DNA of 64,000 nt from assembly GCF_034676705.1 (NCBI RefSeq), contig NZ_JAUCBS010000013.1:2026501-2090500 (forward strand), read 5' to 3'. Numbering within the stretch: the stretch's first letter is position 1; each line of letters starts with the position of its first letter. Positions 51,530 through 60,192 of this stretch are shown here, one piece after another. Made by a program: the position numbers and the translations under genes. This DNA comes from Gemmobacter sp. Lineage in GTDB: Bacteria; Pseudomonadota; Alphaproteobacteria; Rhodobacterales; Rhodobacteraceae. A model generated the notes under the pieces. It had not been told where the DNA came from. It worked only from the letters and a program-made list of their open reading frames with translations, and did not search any database.

Positions 51530-54478
51530 TTACCCCAGCACCGAATTGCAGCGCGCGCAGGTGCAGGCATGGGCATGGCTGCCGACGTCGGGCAGGATCT
51601 GCCAGCAGCGTTCGCACTTTTCGCCTTCGGCCGGTTCGAACACCACCGCGACGCCCGGCACCTCGGGCAGGCGGAAGGCCTCGGGCGGTTCCGGGTCGGC
51701 CGTCACGGCAATGGCCGAGACGATGCACAGTTCTGCCATGTCCACGCCTTTCAGCGCGGCCATCAGCTCGGGGTCGGTCACATGCACCACCGGCGCCGCC
51801 TCCAGCGAGGATCCGATGACCTTGGCAGTGCGCTGCACCTCCAGCGCCGCGGTCACGGCACGGCGGACCTGGCGGACGCGGGCCCATTTGGCGGCCAGCC
51901 CCTCGTCCAGCCAGTCGGCGGGGGTGGCTGGGATATCCTCCAGATGCACCGACGACCGATCGCCGGGGAAGCGTTCCAGCCACACTTCCTCCATGGTAAA
52001 GACCAGCACGGGGGCCAGCCAGGTCACCAGGCGGTGGAACACCAGATCCAGCACGGTGCGCGCGGCACGGCGGCGCGGGCTGTCCGGGCCATCGCAATAC
52101 AGCGTGTCCTTGATCACGTCGAAATAGACCGAGGACAGATCGGTGGTGCAGAACGCAAAGATCTTCTGGAACACGCCCTGGAAATCATAGGCGGCATAGC
52201 CGGCCCGCACTTCGGCATCCAGTTCGGCCAGCCGGTGCAGCACCCAGCGTTCCAGTTCCGGCATGTCGGCGGGGGCCACCCGCTCGGCCTCGGTAAAGCC
52301 GTTCAGCGCGCCCAGCATGTAGCGCAGCGTATTGCGCAGCCGGCGATAGCTGTCGGCCACGCCCTTCAGGATCTCTTTCCCGATCCGCAGGTCGATGGTG
52401 TAGTCCGATTGCGCCACCCACAGCCGCAGGATATCGGCGCCGTATTCCTTGATCACCTCTTGCGGGGCCACGGTATTGCCCAGCGACTTGGACATTTTCA
52501 TGCCCTTTTCGTCCAGGGTGAACCCATGGGTCAGCACGCCGCGATAGGGCGCGCGGCCCTTGGTGCCGCAGGCTTGCAGCATGGACGAATGGAACCAGCC
52601 GCGATGCTGGTCGGTGCCTTCCAGATACAGGTCGGCCAGCCCGTCCACCGTGCCATCCGCCCGGTCGCGCAGCACGAAGGCGTGGGTGGACCCGGAGTCG
52701 AACCACACGTCCAGCACGTCGTAGACCTGATCATAGGCCGCCGGATCGACGATGCCGTCCAGCACCTTGTCCTTGAACCCGTCCACATACCACACATCGG
52801 CGCCATCCGCCTCGAAGGCGGCGGTGATGCGGGCGTTCACCTCTGCGTTGCGCAGCACGAAATCGGCATCGGTCGGCCGCGCGCCCCGCTTGACAAAGCA
52901 GGTCAGCGGCACGCCCCAGGCGCGCTGGCGGCTCAGCACCCAGTCGGGGCGGGCCTCGATCATGGAATGCAGGCGGTTGCGGCCAGTGACGGGTGTCCAT
53001 TGCACCAGCTGGTTGATCGAGGTCAGCGCGCGCTTGCGGATCGTGTCGCCATAGGTGCCCATGCCATCGTCCAGCGGCTTGTCGATGGCGACGAACCACT
53101 GCGGCGTGTTGCGGTAGATCACCGGCGCCTTGGACCGCCAGCTGTGCGGGTAGCTGTGTTTCAGCTTGCCCTTGGCCAGCAGGGCACCGGCATAGGCCAG
53201 CTGCTTGATGACCGAGACGTTGGCCGGCCCCTCTTTCCCCTCGGGCGTCAGGATGGCCTGGCCGCCAAAGATCGGCAGGTCGGGGCGATAGCTGCCATCG
53301 GGTTCGACGTTGTAGGTCATCGGCAGGCCGAACTTCTGGCCCAGCTGATAGTCATCGTCGCCATGGCTGGGCGCAGTGTGGACAAAGCCGGTGCCGGCAT
53401 CCTCGGTGACATGATCGCCGGGGAGCATGGGAACGGCATAGTCCCATTCGCCGTTGCCGCCTTCGACGCCATGGAAGGGGTGTTGCAGCACCAGCGCGCG
53501 CAGTTCATCCGCCGTGACGCCGCGCAGGCGGCCATGCCGGGTGACCTTGGCCTGGGCAAGCACCCCTTCGGCCAGCGCATCGGCCAGCAGCAGCGTTTCC
53601 CCAACCTTGGCGGTAGAGTTTTCGGCAGCTTCCTCAACCTGATACAGACCGTAGTTCAGATCCGGGTTGAAGGCGACGGCGCGGTTCTGCGGGATGGTCC
53701 AGGGGGTGGTCGTCCAGATCAGGACAGCGGCGTCCAGCAGGTCGGGGGCAAGGCAGGCGTCCTTGCCGCGGAAATCATCGGCGGCATCCACCCGGAACCG
53801 CACCCAGATCTGATGGCTGGTATGATCGTGATACTCCACCTCGGCCTCGGCCAGGGCGGTCTTTTCCACCGGCGACCACATCACGGGCTTGGACCCCTGA
53901 TAGAGCGAGCCGTTCATGACGAATTTCATGAACTCGTCCGCGATCACCGCTTCGGCGTGGTAGGCCATGGTCAGGTAGGGATCGGCCCAGTTGCCGGTCA
54001 CGCCCAGGCGCTTGAATTCCTCGCGCTGGATATCGACCCAGCCTTCGGCAAAGCGGCGGCATTCCTGACGGAAGTCCACCACGTTCACCTCGTCCTTGTT
54101 CAGGCCCTTGGCGCGGTATTGTTCCTCGATCTTCCATTCGATGGGCAGGCCGTGGCAATCCCAGCCCGGCACATAGCGGCTGTCGCGGCCCATCATCTGC
54201 TGGCTGCGGACGATGAAGTCCTTCAGCACCTTGTTCAGCGCGTGGCCGATATGCAGGTGGCCGTTGGCATAGGGGGGGCCGTCATGCAGGGTAAAGGGCG
54301 CGCGGGGGCTGCCCTGCGCAGCGGCCTGTTCGGCCTTGTCGCGCAGGCGGTCGTAGATGCCCATCTCCTCCCAGCGGGCCAGCCAGCCGGGTTCGCGCTG
54401 CGGCAGGCCGGCGCGCATGGGAAATTCGGTTTCGGGCAGGAAGACGGTAGACCGGTAGTCGGGGGTATCGGCGCACAT
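51530..54478 (-). CDS. ileS: Isoleucyl-tRNA synthetase
   Basis: 982 residues. It charges tRNA-Ile and edits misactivated valine. The class I HIGH motif is GHLHIGHALNKVL (76-79), the KMSKS motif is KGMKMSKSLGNTV, and the editing domain carries TTTPWTIPQNRAVAF and HTAPSHGDDDY. The C-terminal zinc domain has Cys pairs (CERCWQILPDVGS ... CTCARCNS). The start is MCADTPDYRSTVFLPETEFP. Confidence 0.97.
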   Translation of the reverse strand: MCADTPDYRSTVFLPETEFPMRAGLPQREPGWLARWEEMGIYDRLRDKAEQAAAQGSPRAPFTLHDGPPYANGHLHIGHALNKVLKDFIVRSQQMMGRDSRYVPGWDCHGLPIEWKIEEQYRAKGLNKDEVNVVDFRQECRRFAEGWVDIQREEFKRLGVTGNWADPYLTMAYHAEAVIADEFMKFVMNGSLYQGSKPVMWSPVEKTALAEAEVEYHDHTSHQIWVRFRVDAADDFRGKDACLAPDLLDAAVLIWTTTPWTIPQNRAVAFNPDLNYGLYQVEEAAENSTAKVGETLLLADALAEGVLAQAKVTRHGRLRGVTADELRALVLQHPFHGVEGGNGEWDYAVPMLPGDHVTEDAGTGFVHTAPSHGDDDYQLGQKFGLPMTYNVEPDGSYRPDLPIFGGQAILTPEGKEGPANVSVIKQLAYAGALLAKGKLKHSYPHSWRSKAPVIYRNTPQWFVAIDKPLDDGMGTYGDTIRKRALTSINQLVQWTPVTGRNRLHSMIEARPDWVLSRQRAWGVPLTCFVKRGARPTDADFVLRNAEVNARITAAFEADGADVWYVDGFKDKVLDGIVDPAAYDQVYDVLDVWFDSGSTHAFVLRDRADGTVDGLADLYLEGTDQHRGWFHSSMLQACGTKGRAPYRGVLTHGFTLDEKGMKMSKSLGNTVAPQEVIKEYGADILRLWVAQSDYTIDLRIGKEILKGVADSYRRLRNTLRYMLGALNGFTEAERVAPADMPELERWVLHRLAELDAEVRAGYAAYDFQGVFQKIFAFCTTDLSSVYFDVIKDTLYCDGPDSPRRRAARTVLDLVFHRLVTWLAPVLVFTMEEVWLERFPGDRSSVHLEDIPATPADWLDEGLAAKWARVRQVRRAVTAALEVQRTAKVIGSSLEAAPVVHVTDPELMAALKGVDMAELCIVSAIAVTADPEPPEAFRLPEVPGVAVVFEPAEGEKCERCWQILPDVGSHAHACTCARCNSVLG

Positions 54479-54665
54479 GGGCGATGATCCTTGAATGGCA
54501 AAGGGTATGGCAAGTCACCCGGCGCGCGAAAGGGCTAGCGCGCCGGGCCGCTAATTCGCGCAATGCCCCCCGGCCCCGCACCGCAGGGCACCGGCCGGCG
54601 GCCGGCCGTATCGCAAGGAAGGGGTGTCATCTGTGCCATGGTCGATCTCGGGCGCACATTACCCA

Positions 54666-55409
54666 TCAGGCGCCAAGGAGCAAGGTCAACCCGCGCCCCA
54701 GATAGAAAATGCCGATCCCGGTGACGATCAGCCGCGTCCATGCGCGGAACCGCTGGTCGGTCAGCCGTTGCAGGATGCGGTAGCCGGCCTGCGTGCCCAG
54801 AATGGCAAAGGGCGCGGCGACCAGCACGATCAGCCAGTCGGCCCCGGTCATCGCCTGGGCAAGGCTGCCATAGAACCCCACCTTGGCCAGATGCGAGATC
54901 ACCTGCGTGGCCGCCTTGGTGGCGATGATGCGGCGGCGGTCCATCTGGGTGCGGATGAAGAAGATGTCGATCGACGGTCCGGCCACCCCCACCGCCAGGT
55001 TCAGCCCGCCGCCGATCACCCCGCACAGCACGCCATGCAGCGGGCGGCTGGCATCCAGCGCCAGCCAGCGCTGCGGGATCCAGACCAGCGCCGGGGTCAG
55101 GCCGATGACGATGCAGACCGTCGCCAGATCGGGGCGGTAGCGCAGCGCCAGCAGGATGGCGGCGGCAATGCCGATGCCGGTGCAGATGTAGCCAAGGATC
55201 CGCCAGTCGATGAAGGCGCGGGAAAACCACGCGCGCGATCCGTTGGCGACGGTCTGGATCGCGCCCTGCACCGCAATCGCGGTGGCCACCGGCATCAGCG
55301 CCAGCAGTGCCCCCAGCAAGACCAGCCCGCCCGCCATGCCGAACACCCCCGACAGCACCGAGGTGGCAAAGACGATGGCGGCAATGGCGGCCAGCAGCAG
55401 CGCGCTCAT
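54666..55409 (-). CDS. TauE/SafE-family transporter (second)
   Basis: 247 residues from MSALLLAAIAAIVFATSVLS; the frame is open to 55709, but the first part is non-hydrophobic nonsense. It is a polytopic membrane protein with the pattern SGVFGMAGGLVLLGALLALM and CGVIGGGLNLAVGVAGPSID. Substrate and direction are unknown. It is only distantly like the TauE-type gene at 43974-44744. The gene is 188 bases from the ileS start on the same strand. Confidence 0.82.
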   Translation of the reverse strand: MSALLLAAIAAIVFATSVLSGVFGMAGGLVLLGALLALMPVATAIAVQGAIQTVANGSRAWFSRAFIDWRILGYICTGIGIAAAILLALRYRPDLATVCIVIGLTPALVWIPQRWLALDASRPLHGVLCGVIGGGLNLAVGVAGPSIDIFFIRTQMDRRRIIATKAATQVISHLAKVGFYGSLAQAMTGADWLIVLVAAPFAILGTQAGYRILQRLTDQRFRAWTRLIVTGIGIFYLGRGLTLLLGA

Positions 55410-55639
55410 GCGGGGCGGGGCCGGGCAGGGGGAACAGCGGGCATTCCGGGGCCATGATCGGGGCAGGTTGGCGCCGGCTATACGCGGCGGGGCGGGGCGC
55501 GTCCAGCCGGCGGCAAATGCTGCAATGCGGCGGAATCTTTGCGCGTGCAGCATGACAAGGTTGCGGCAATGGCGGTGGTCCGGCGCGGCGCCGGCGCCTA
55601 TATGGACAGCGCGGGAGGAAAGCCGCGAAGGAAACCAAC

Positions 55640-55813
55640 ATGACCGCCCCCCTGATCCACCCTGTCCAGCCTGCGCCCAAGGCCACTGCCAAGGCGATCG
55701 AGGCCGCAATCGCCTCGCTGGATTACTGGAGCCAGCCCAAGCCCGCCAATCTGCCGGCCAAGCCGACCGCGGATCTGAGTCCGCTGGAGCAGATGTTCGC
55801 CTATTACGACTGA
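55640..55813 (+). CDS. 57-residue conserved-looking small protein
   Basis: The protein is MTAPLIHPVQPAPKATAKAI followed by EAAIASLDYWSQPKPANLPA, ending DLSPLEQMFAYYD. AAGGA lies 8 bases before the ATG and a perfect terminator follows the stop, so this is a plausible complete single-gene transcript. It is acidic at the C-terminus with no membrane segment or metal motif. I do not know a family. Its composition is unlike a random frame in such GC-rich DNA. Confidence 0.65.
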   Translation: MTAPLIHPVQPAPKATAKAIEAAIASLDYWSQPKPANLPAKPTADLSPLEQMFAYYD

Positions 55814-55838
55814 GCGGCCCGGCGCTGCTGCAAGGTGC

Positions 55839-55873
55839 AAGGCCCGGGATGCGTCCCCGGGCCTTTGTGTTTT
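55839..55873. terminator. Terminator between the small gene and gdhA
   Basis: AAGGCCCGGG (55839-55848) pairs with CCCGGGCCTT (55856-55865) and is followed by TGTGTTTTTC. It serves the plus-strand small gene, and its arms could also help end gdhA. Confidence 0.85.
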
Positions 55874-55880
55874 TCGCAGG

Positions 55881-57230
55881 TCAGATCACGCCCAGCGCGC
55901 GCATCGCCTCGGCCACGCGCACGAAGCCGGCGATGTTGGCGCCCAGCACATAGTCGCCGGGGGCACCGAATTCCTCGGCGGTTCCGGCGCAGGTGTCATG
56001 GATATTGCGCATGATCGTGGCCAGCCGGGTTTCCGTCTGCTCGAAGGTCCAGCTGTCGCGGCTGGCGTTCTGCTGCATTTCCAGCGCCGAAGTGGCGACG
56101 CCGCCCGCGTTGGCGGCCTTGCCGGGGGCGAACAGCACGCCGGATTCCTGGAAGATGCGGATCGCTTCGGGCGTCGAGGGCATGTTGGCGCCTTCGCCGA
56201 CCGCGATCACGCCGTTCCGGACCAGAGTTGCCGCATCCTTGCCGGTGAGTTCGTTCTGGGTGGCCGAGGGCATCGCCACGTCGCAAGGCACGTCCCAGAT
56301 GGATCCGCCGGCGATGTAATGCGCGCCGACGCCTTTCAGGCGGGCATATTCCGAAATCCGCTCGCGCCGGACTTCCTTGATTTCCTTGACCAGCGCCAGG
56401 TCGATGCCGTTTTCGTCCACGACATAGCCGCCCGAATCCGAACAGGCCGCAATCTGGCCGCCCAGCGACTGCACCTTCTGCATGGTGTAGATCGCCACGT
56501 TGCCCGATCCCGAAACGACGACCTTCCGGCCATCGAAGCTTTGGCCGCGGGTTGCCAGCATGGAATCGACGAAATAGGTATTGCCATAGCCCGTCGCCTC
56601 GGTCCGGGCGCGGCTGCCGCCATAGGACAGGCCCTTGCCGGTCAGCACGCCGGCCTCGTAGCGGTTGGTCAGGCGCTTGTACTGCCCGAACATATAGCCG
56701 ATCTCGCGCCCGCCGACGCCGATGTCGCCGGCCGGCACATCGCATTTGTCGCCGATATGGCGATAAAGTTCGGTCATGAAGGATTGGCAGAACCGCATGA
56801 TTTCGGCATCGGACCGGCCCTTGGGGTCGAAATCCGACCCGCCCTTGCCGCCGCCGATCGGCATTCCGGTCAGCGCGTTCTTGAACGTCTGCTCGAAGCC
56901 GAGGAACTTGATGATGCCCACGTTCACCGAAGGATGGAACCGGATGCCGCCCTTGTAGGGGCCAAGCGCCGAGTTGAACTGCACCCGGAAGCCGCGATTG
57001 ATGCGGACCTGTCCCTTGTCGTCGGTCCACGGCACGCGGAAGATGATCTGACGCTCGGGTTCGCAGATGCGTTCGATCAGCGCGTCATCCGCATAGTCCG
57101 GGCGCTTGGCCACCACGCGGCCCAGGCTTTCCAGCACTTCCCGCACCGCCTGATGGAACTCGGGTTCCCCGGCGTTGCGGCGCATGACCTCTGTCAGGAT
57201 GGAGTCCAGTTTCTCATCCAGCTGCGGCAT
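55881..57230 (-). CDS. gdhA: NADP-dependent glutamate dehydrogenase
   Basis: 449 residues, full length for hexameric GDH (GdhA type). It makes glutamate from 2-oxoglutarate and ammonia. The substrate region GPYKGGIRFHPSVNVGIIKF, GMPIGGGKGGSDFDPKG with the catalytic Lys, and VPAGDIGVGGREIGYMFGQY are typical. The dinucleotide-binding motif is VVVSGSGNVAIY. NADPH specificity is inferred from length and family, not directly. A 42-base tandem repeat lies upstream. Confidence 0.95.
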   Translation of the reverse strand: MPQLDEKLDSILTEVMRRNAGEPEFHQAVREVLESLGRVVAKRPDYADDALIERICEPERQIIFRVPWTDDKGQVRINRGFRVQFNSALGPYKGGIRFHPSVNVGIIKFLGFEQTFKNALTGMPIGGGKGGSDFDPKGRSDAEIMRFCQSFMTELYRHIGDKCDVPAGDIGVGGREIGYMFGQYKRLTNRYEAGVLTGKGLSYGGSRARTEATGYGNTYFVDSMLATRGQSFDGRKVVVSGSGNVAIYTMQKVQSLGGQIAACSDSGGYVVDENGIDLALVKEIKEVRRERISEYARLKGVGAHYIAGGSIWDVPCDVAMPSATQNELTGKDAATLVRNGVIAVGEGANMPSTPEAIRIFQESGVLFAPGKAANAGGVATSALEMQQNASRDSWTFEQTETRLATIMRNIHDTCAGTAEEFGAPGDYVLGANIAGFVRVAEAMRALGVI

Positions 57231-57358
57231 TCCACTCTCCTTGAGCGTTGATTCGCATGATTCTTGGGCAATATGCGCGGAAATAGATCAGTATCTGTGC
57301 AGATTGAAGGTGGCGCGGCGCCGCAGGGACACTATATTTCATGGGCCGGCTGGAATGC

Positions 57359-57449
57359 GCCCGATTGCTGCGCCAGGCCTGCGCTGTCTTTGCGGTTTGT
57401 GCCCGATTGCTGCGCCGGGCCCGTGCTGTCTTTGCGGTTGATGCCCGAT
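57359..57449. repeat. 42-bp tandem repeat, just over two copies
   Basis: The unit GCCCGATTGCTGCGCC ... GCTGTCTTTGCGGTT occurs at 57359-57400 and 57401-57442 with about six mismatches, and a third start (GCCCGAT) appears at 57443. The period is a multiple of three, but no supported gene spans it. It lies between the gdhA start and the next small gene. Confidence 0.8.
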
Positions 57450-57471
57450 CGCCCGGATGCAAGGAAATGCC

Positions 57472-57690
57472 ATGGCAATCCTGCTGATCCTTCTGGTGCC
57501 GCTGATCGGGCTGGCGTTCTGGTGGCACGGGCGCGGCGCCACGCTGACGCGGGCCTGCCGCTGGCGGCTGGACCGGCGCGTGGGGCCGGGCCATTGGCGC
57601 TGCGCCACCTGCGGTGCGACCTGCGACCTGGATCCGGGCAACGAGCCGCGCCACTGCCTGCGGCCGCCTGCGACGGATGGGCACGGTTGA
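57472..57690 (+). CDS. Small membrane protein with CxxC, unknown
   Basis: 72 residues starting MAILLILLVPLIGLAFWWHG, after AAGGA. One membrane helix at residues 2-18 precedes a basic loop (RACRWRLDRRVGPGHWR) and CATCGATCDLDPGNEPRHC. The spaced Cys residues could bind zinc or form disulfides. No family is recognised. It is 65 bases upstream of the ABC exporter, so it could be cotranscribed. Confidence 0.6.
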   Translation: MAILLILLVPLIGLAFWWHGRGATLTRACRWRLDRRVGPGHWRCATCGATCDLDPGNEPRHCLRPPATDGHG

Positions 57691-57754
57691 AAGGCTTGTT
57701 CCGGCCCCGCCTGCTGGCGTAAACGGAACCCGACGCGCAACGGACGGACGACCC

Positions 57755-59539
57755 ATGGCCCGCAGCCCCCAGACCTTGCCCGACCGGGCCACATCCAGAC
57801 GGGTTGGCGCGCTGCGCGGCCTGCTGCCGTTCCTGGCCCCCTATCGCGGTCAGGCGGTGCTGGCCGGCCTTGCGCTGGTGCTGACCTCGATGGTCACGCT
57901 GGCGCTGCCGCTGGCGGTGCGCCGGGTGGTCGATGGCTTTGGCGAGGGGGCGGCGCTGCTGGACAGCTATTTCGCCGGCGCGCTTGGGCTGGCCACGCTG
58001 CTGGCGCTTGGCACCGGGGTGCGGTTCTATGTGGTGACCCGGCTGGGCGAACGGGTGGTGGCCGACATTCGCCGCGCGCTGTTCGACCGGCTGCTGGGCC
58101 TGTCGCCGGCGTTCTACGAACGCATGATGACCGGCGAGGTGATCAGCCGCCTGACCACCGATACCACGCTGATCCTGTCGGTGATCGGATCCTCGGTCTC
58201 GGTCGCGCTGCGCAACGTGCTGACGCTGGTGGGGGGGCTGGTGCTGCTGGCCTTCACCTCGGCCAAGCTGGCGGGGCTGGTGCTGCTGATCGTGCCGCTG
58301 GTCGTGGTGCCGATCATCGTGCTGGGGCGGCGCTTGCGCAGCCTTAGCCGCGAAACCCAGGACTGGATCGCGCAATCCTCGGGCAACGCATCGGAAACCC
58401 TGCTGGCGGTGCAGACCGTGCAGGCCTTTACGCACGAGGCTGCCAGCCGCGCCGCATTCGCCCGCATCACCGAGGCGAGCTTTGGCGCCACCCTGCGCCG
58501 CATCGGCACGCGGGCGGTGATGACGGTGATCGTGATCTTCCTGGTCTTTGCCGGCATCGTCGGCGTGCTGTGGATTGGCGCCAACGATGTGCGCGCCGGC
58601 ACGATGAGCGCGGGGCAACTGGTGCAGTTCGTCATCTATGCCGTGCTGGTCGCCGGATCGGTGGGCGCGCTGTCGGAAATCTGGGGCGAGCTGCAACGCG
58701 CCGCCGGGGCCACCGAACGGCTGATCGAGCTGCTGGAGGTGGTCGATACCGTCCCCGAACCCGCCGCCCCGCAGCCGCTGCCGCGCCCGGTGCAGGGCGC
58801 CATCCGGTTCGAGGATGTGGGCTTCCGCTATCCCACCCGCCCCGATACCTCGGCCCTGGCCGGCGTGTCGCTGGACGTGCGCCCGGGCGAGACGGTGGCG
58901 CTGGTCGGCCCGTCGGGCGCCGGCAAATCCACCATGCTGCAACTGCTGCTGCGGTTCTACGACCCGCAGCAGGGCCGCATCACGCTGGACGGGATGGACC
59001 TGCGCGACATGGCGCGCAGCGATTTCCGCCAGGCGCTGGCGCTGGTGCCGCAGGATCCGGTGATCTTTGCCACTTCGGCGCGCGAAAACATCCGCTTTGG
59101 CCGCCCCGAGGCCAGCGATGCCGAGGTAGAGGCAGCGGCACAGGCCGCAGCCGCGCATGAGTTCATCGCCGCCTTGCCGCAGGGCTATGATACGCAGGTG
59201 GGCGAACGCGGCATGATGCTGTCGGGCGGCCAGAAACAGCGCATCGCCATTGCCCGGGCCATGCTGCGCGATGCCCCCGTGCTGCTGCTGGACGAGGCGA
59301 CAAGCGCGCTGGATGCCGAATCCGAACGGCTGGTGCAGCACGCCTTTGCCCGGCTGGCCCGGGGGCGCACCACGCTGGTGGTGGCGCACCGGCTGGCCAC
59401 GGTGAAACAGGCGGACCGCATCGTGGTGTTCGATCAGGGCCGCATCGCCGCCATCGGCACCCATGACGAACTGGTGGCGCAGGGCGGGCTTTATGCCCGG
59501 CTGGCCCGCCTGCAATTCGCCACCGCCGACGCCGCCTGA
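57755..59539 (+). CDS. ABC exporter, fused membrane and ATPase domains
   Basis: 594 residues from MARSPQTLPDRATSRRVGAL; the frame is open upstream without family sequence. The first half carries six membrane helices (about 30-310), the second half an ATPase: Walker A GPSGAGKST, Q-loop VPQDPVIF, signature LSGGQKQR, Walker B VLLLDEATSALD. The architecture fits MsbA-like half-transporters that work as dimers to export lipids, peptides or drugs. The cargo is unknown. No partner subunit is adjacent. Confidence 0.92.
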   Translation: MARSPQTLPDRATSRRVGALRGLLPFLAPYRGQAVLAGLALVLTSMVTLALPLAVRRVVDGFGEGAALLDSYFAGALGLATLLALGTGVRFYVVTRLGERVVADIRRALFDRLLGLSPAFYERMMTGEVISRLTTDTTLILSVIGSSVSVALRNVLTLVGGLVLLAFTSAKLAGLVLLIVPLVVVPIIVLGRRLRSLSRETQDWIAQSSGNASETLLAVQTVQAFTHEAASRAAFARITEASFGATLRRIGTRAVMTVIVIFLVFAGIVGVLWIGANDVRAGTMSAGQLVQFVIYAVLVAGSVGALSEIWGELQRAAGATERLIELLEVVDTVPEPAAPQPLPRPVQGAIRFEDVGFRYPTRPDTSALAGVSLDVRPGETVALVGPSGAGKSTMLQLLLRFYDPQQGRITLDGMDLRDMARSDFRQALALVPQDPVIFATSARENIRFGRPEASDAEVEAAAQAAAAHEFIAALPQGYDTQVGERGMMLSGGQKQRIAIARAMLRDAPVLLLDEATSALDAESERLVQHAFARLARGRTTLVVAHRLATVKQADRIVVFDQGRIAAIGTHDELVAQGGLYARLARLQFATADAA

Positions 59540-59644
59540 CGCGCGCCGCCGGCTTTTCCCCCCAGCACGACGGTTGATTTCGCCGGTCTTGCGCGCGACA
59601 AACGGGCAGGGCCGGGCGATCCGGCCGTTTTGCAGGAGGGTGAG

Positions 59645-60079
59645 ATGGGTCTGTGGTCCTTCGTGAAGGATGCCGGCAAGTCGCTGTTTGGCGGCAAGGC
59701 CGAGGCGGCGACCGTGCCGGATGAGGCCGCGTTGAAGAAAGAGGTTGCGGATCTGGGCCTTGACGCGACGGGCGTCGATATCAAGGTTGAAGGCGACAAG
59801 GTGGTAGTCAAGGGCGCCGCCGTCTCGCCCGAGGTCAAGGAAAAGATCATCCTGGCCGTCGGCAATGTCGAAGGCGTGGCAACGGTTCAGGCCGACCACG
59901 ACGGCGAGGACGCGCCGGTGTTCCACACGGTCGTCAAGGGCGACACGCTGTCGGCCATCGCCAAGAAGACGCTGGGCAATGCCAACCGCTACAACGAGAT
60001 CTTCGAGGCCAACAAGCCCATGCTGAAACACCCCGACAAGATCTATCCGGGCCAGATGCTGCGCATCCCGAAGAAATAG
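59645..60079 (+). CDS. BON-LysM protein (Kbp/YgaU-like)
   Basis: 144 residues starting MGLWSFVKDAGKSLFGGKAE. A BON domain (about 30-85: LKKEVADLGLDATGVDIKVE ... GNVEGVATVQADH) precedes a LysM domain (about 95-143: HTVVKGDTLSAIAKKTLGNA ... HPDKIYPGQMLRIPKK). This is the layout of E. coli YgaU/Kbp, a K+-binding cytoplasmic protein. No signal peptide is seen, in agreement. AGGAGGG precedes the ATG, and a terminator follows the stop. Confidence 0.9.
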   Translation: MGLWSFVKDAGKSLFGGKAEAATVPDEAALKKEVADLGLDATGVDIKVEGDKVVVKGAAVSPEVKEKIILAVGNVEGVATVQADHDGEDAPVFHTVVKGDTLSAIAKKTLGNANRYNEIFEANKPMLKHPDKIYPGQMLRIPKK

Positions 60080-60087
60080 ACCGCAGG

Positions 60088-60110
60088 GGCCGGGCCAAGG
60101 GCCCGGCCTT
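60088..60110 (+). terminator. Terminator after the BON-LysM gene
   Basis: GGCCGGGCC (60088-60096) pairs with GGCCCGGCC (60100-60108) around AAG and is followed by TTCTCG. It lies 9 bases past the stop. Confidence 0.75.
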
Positions 60111-60192
60111 CTCGCAGCGTCATGCTTGCAAGGCTTGGGGAAACCGCCCATTTTCCTTGCAGAGGAGACCATCAAGGGGGGGAGAACCGAAG

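Noticed and set aside
57332..60175. A 947-residue minus-strand frame opposite the ABC exporter and LysM gene
   Set aside because: It is a shadow of two clearly assigned plus-strand genes.
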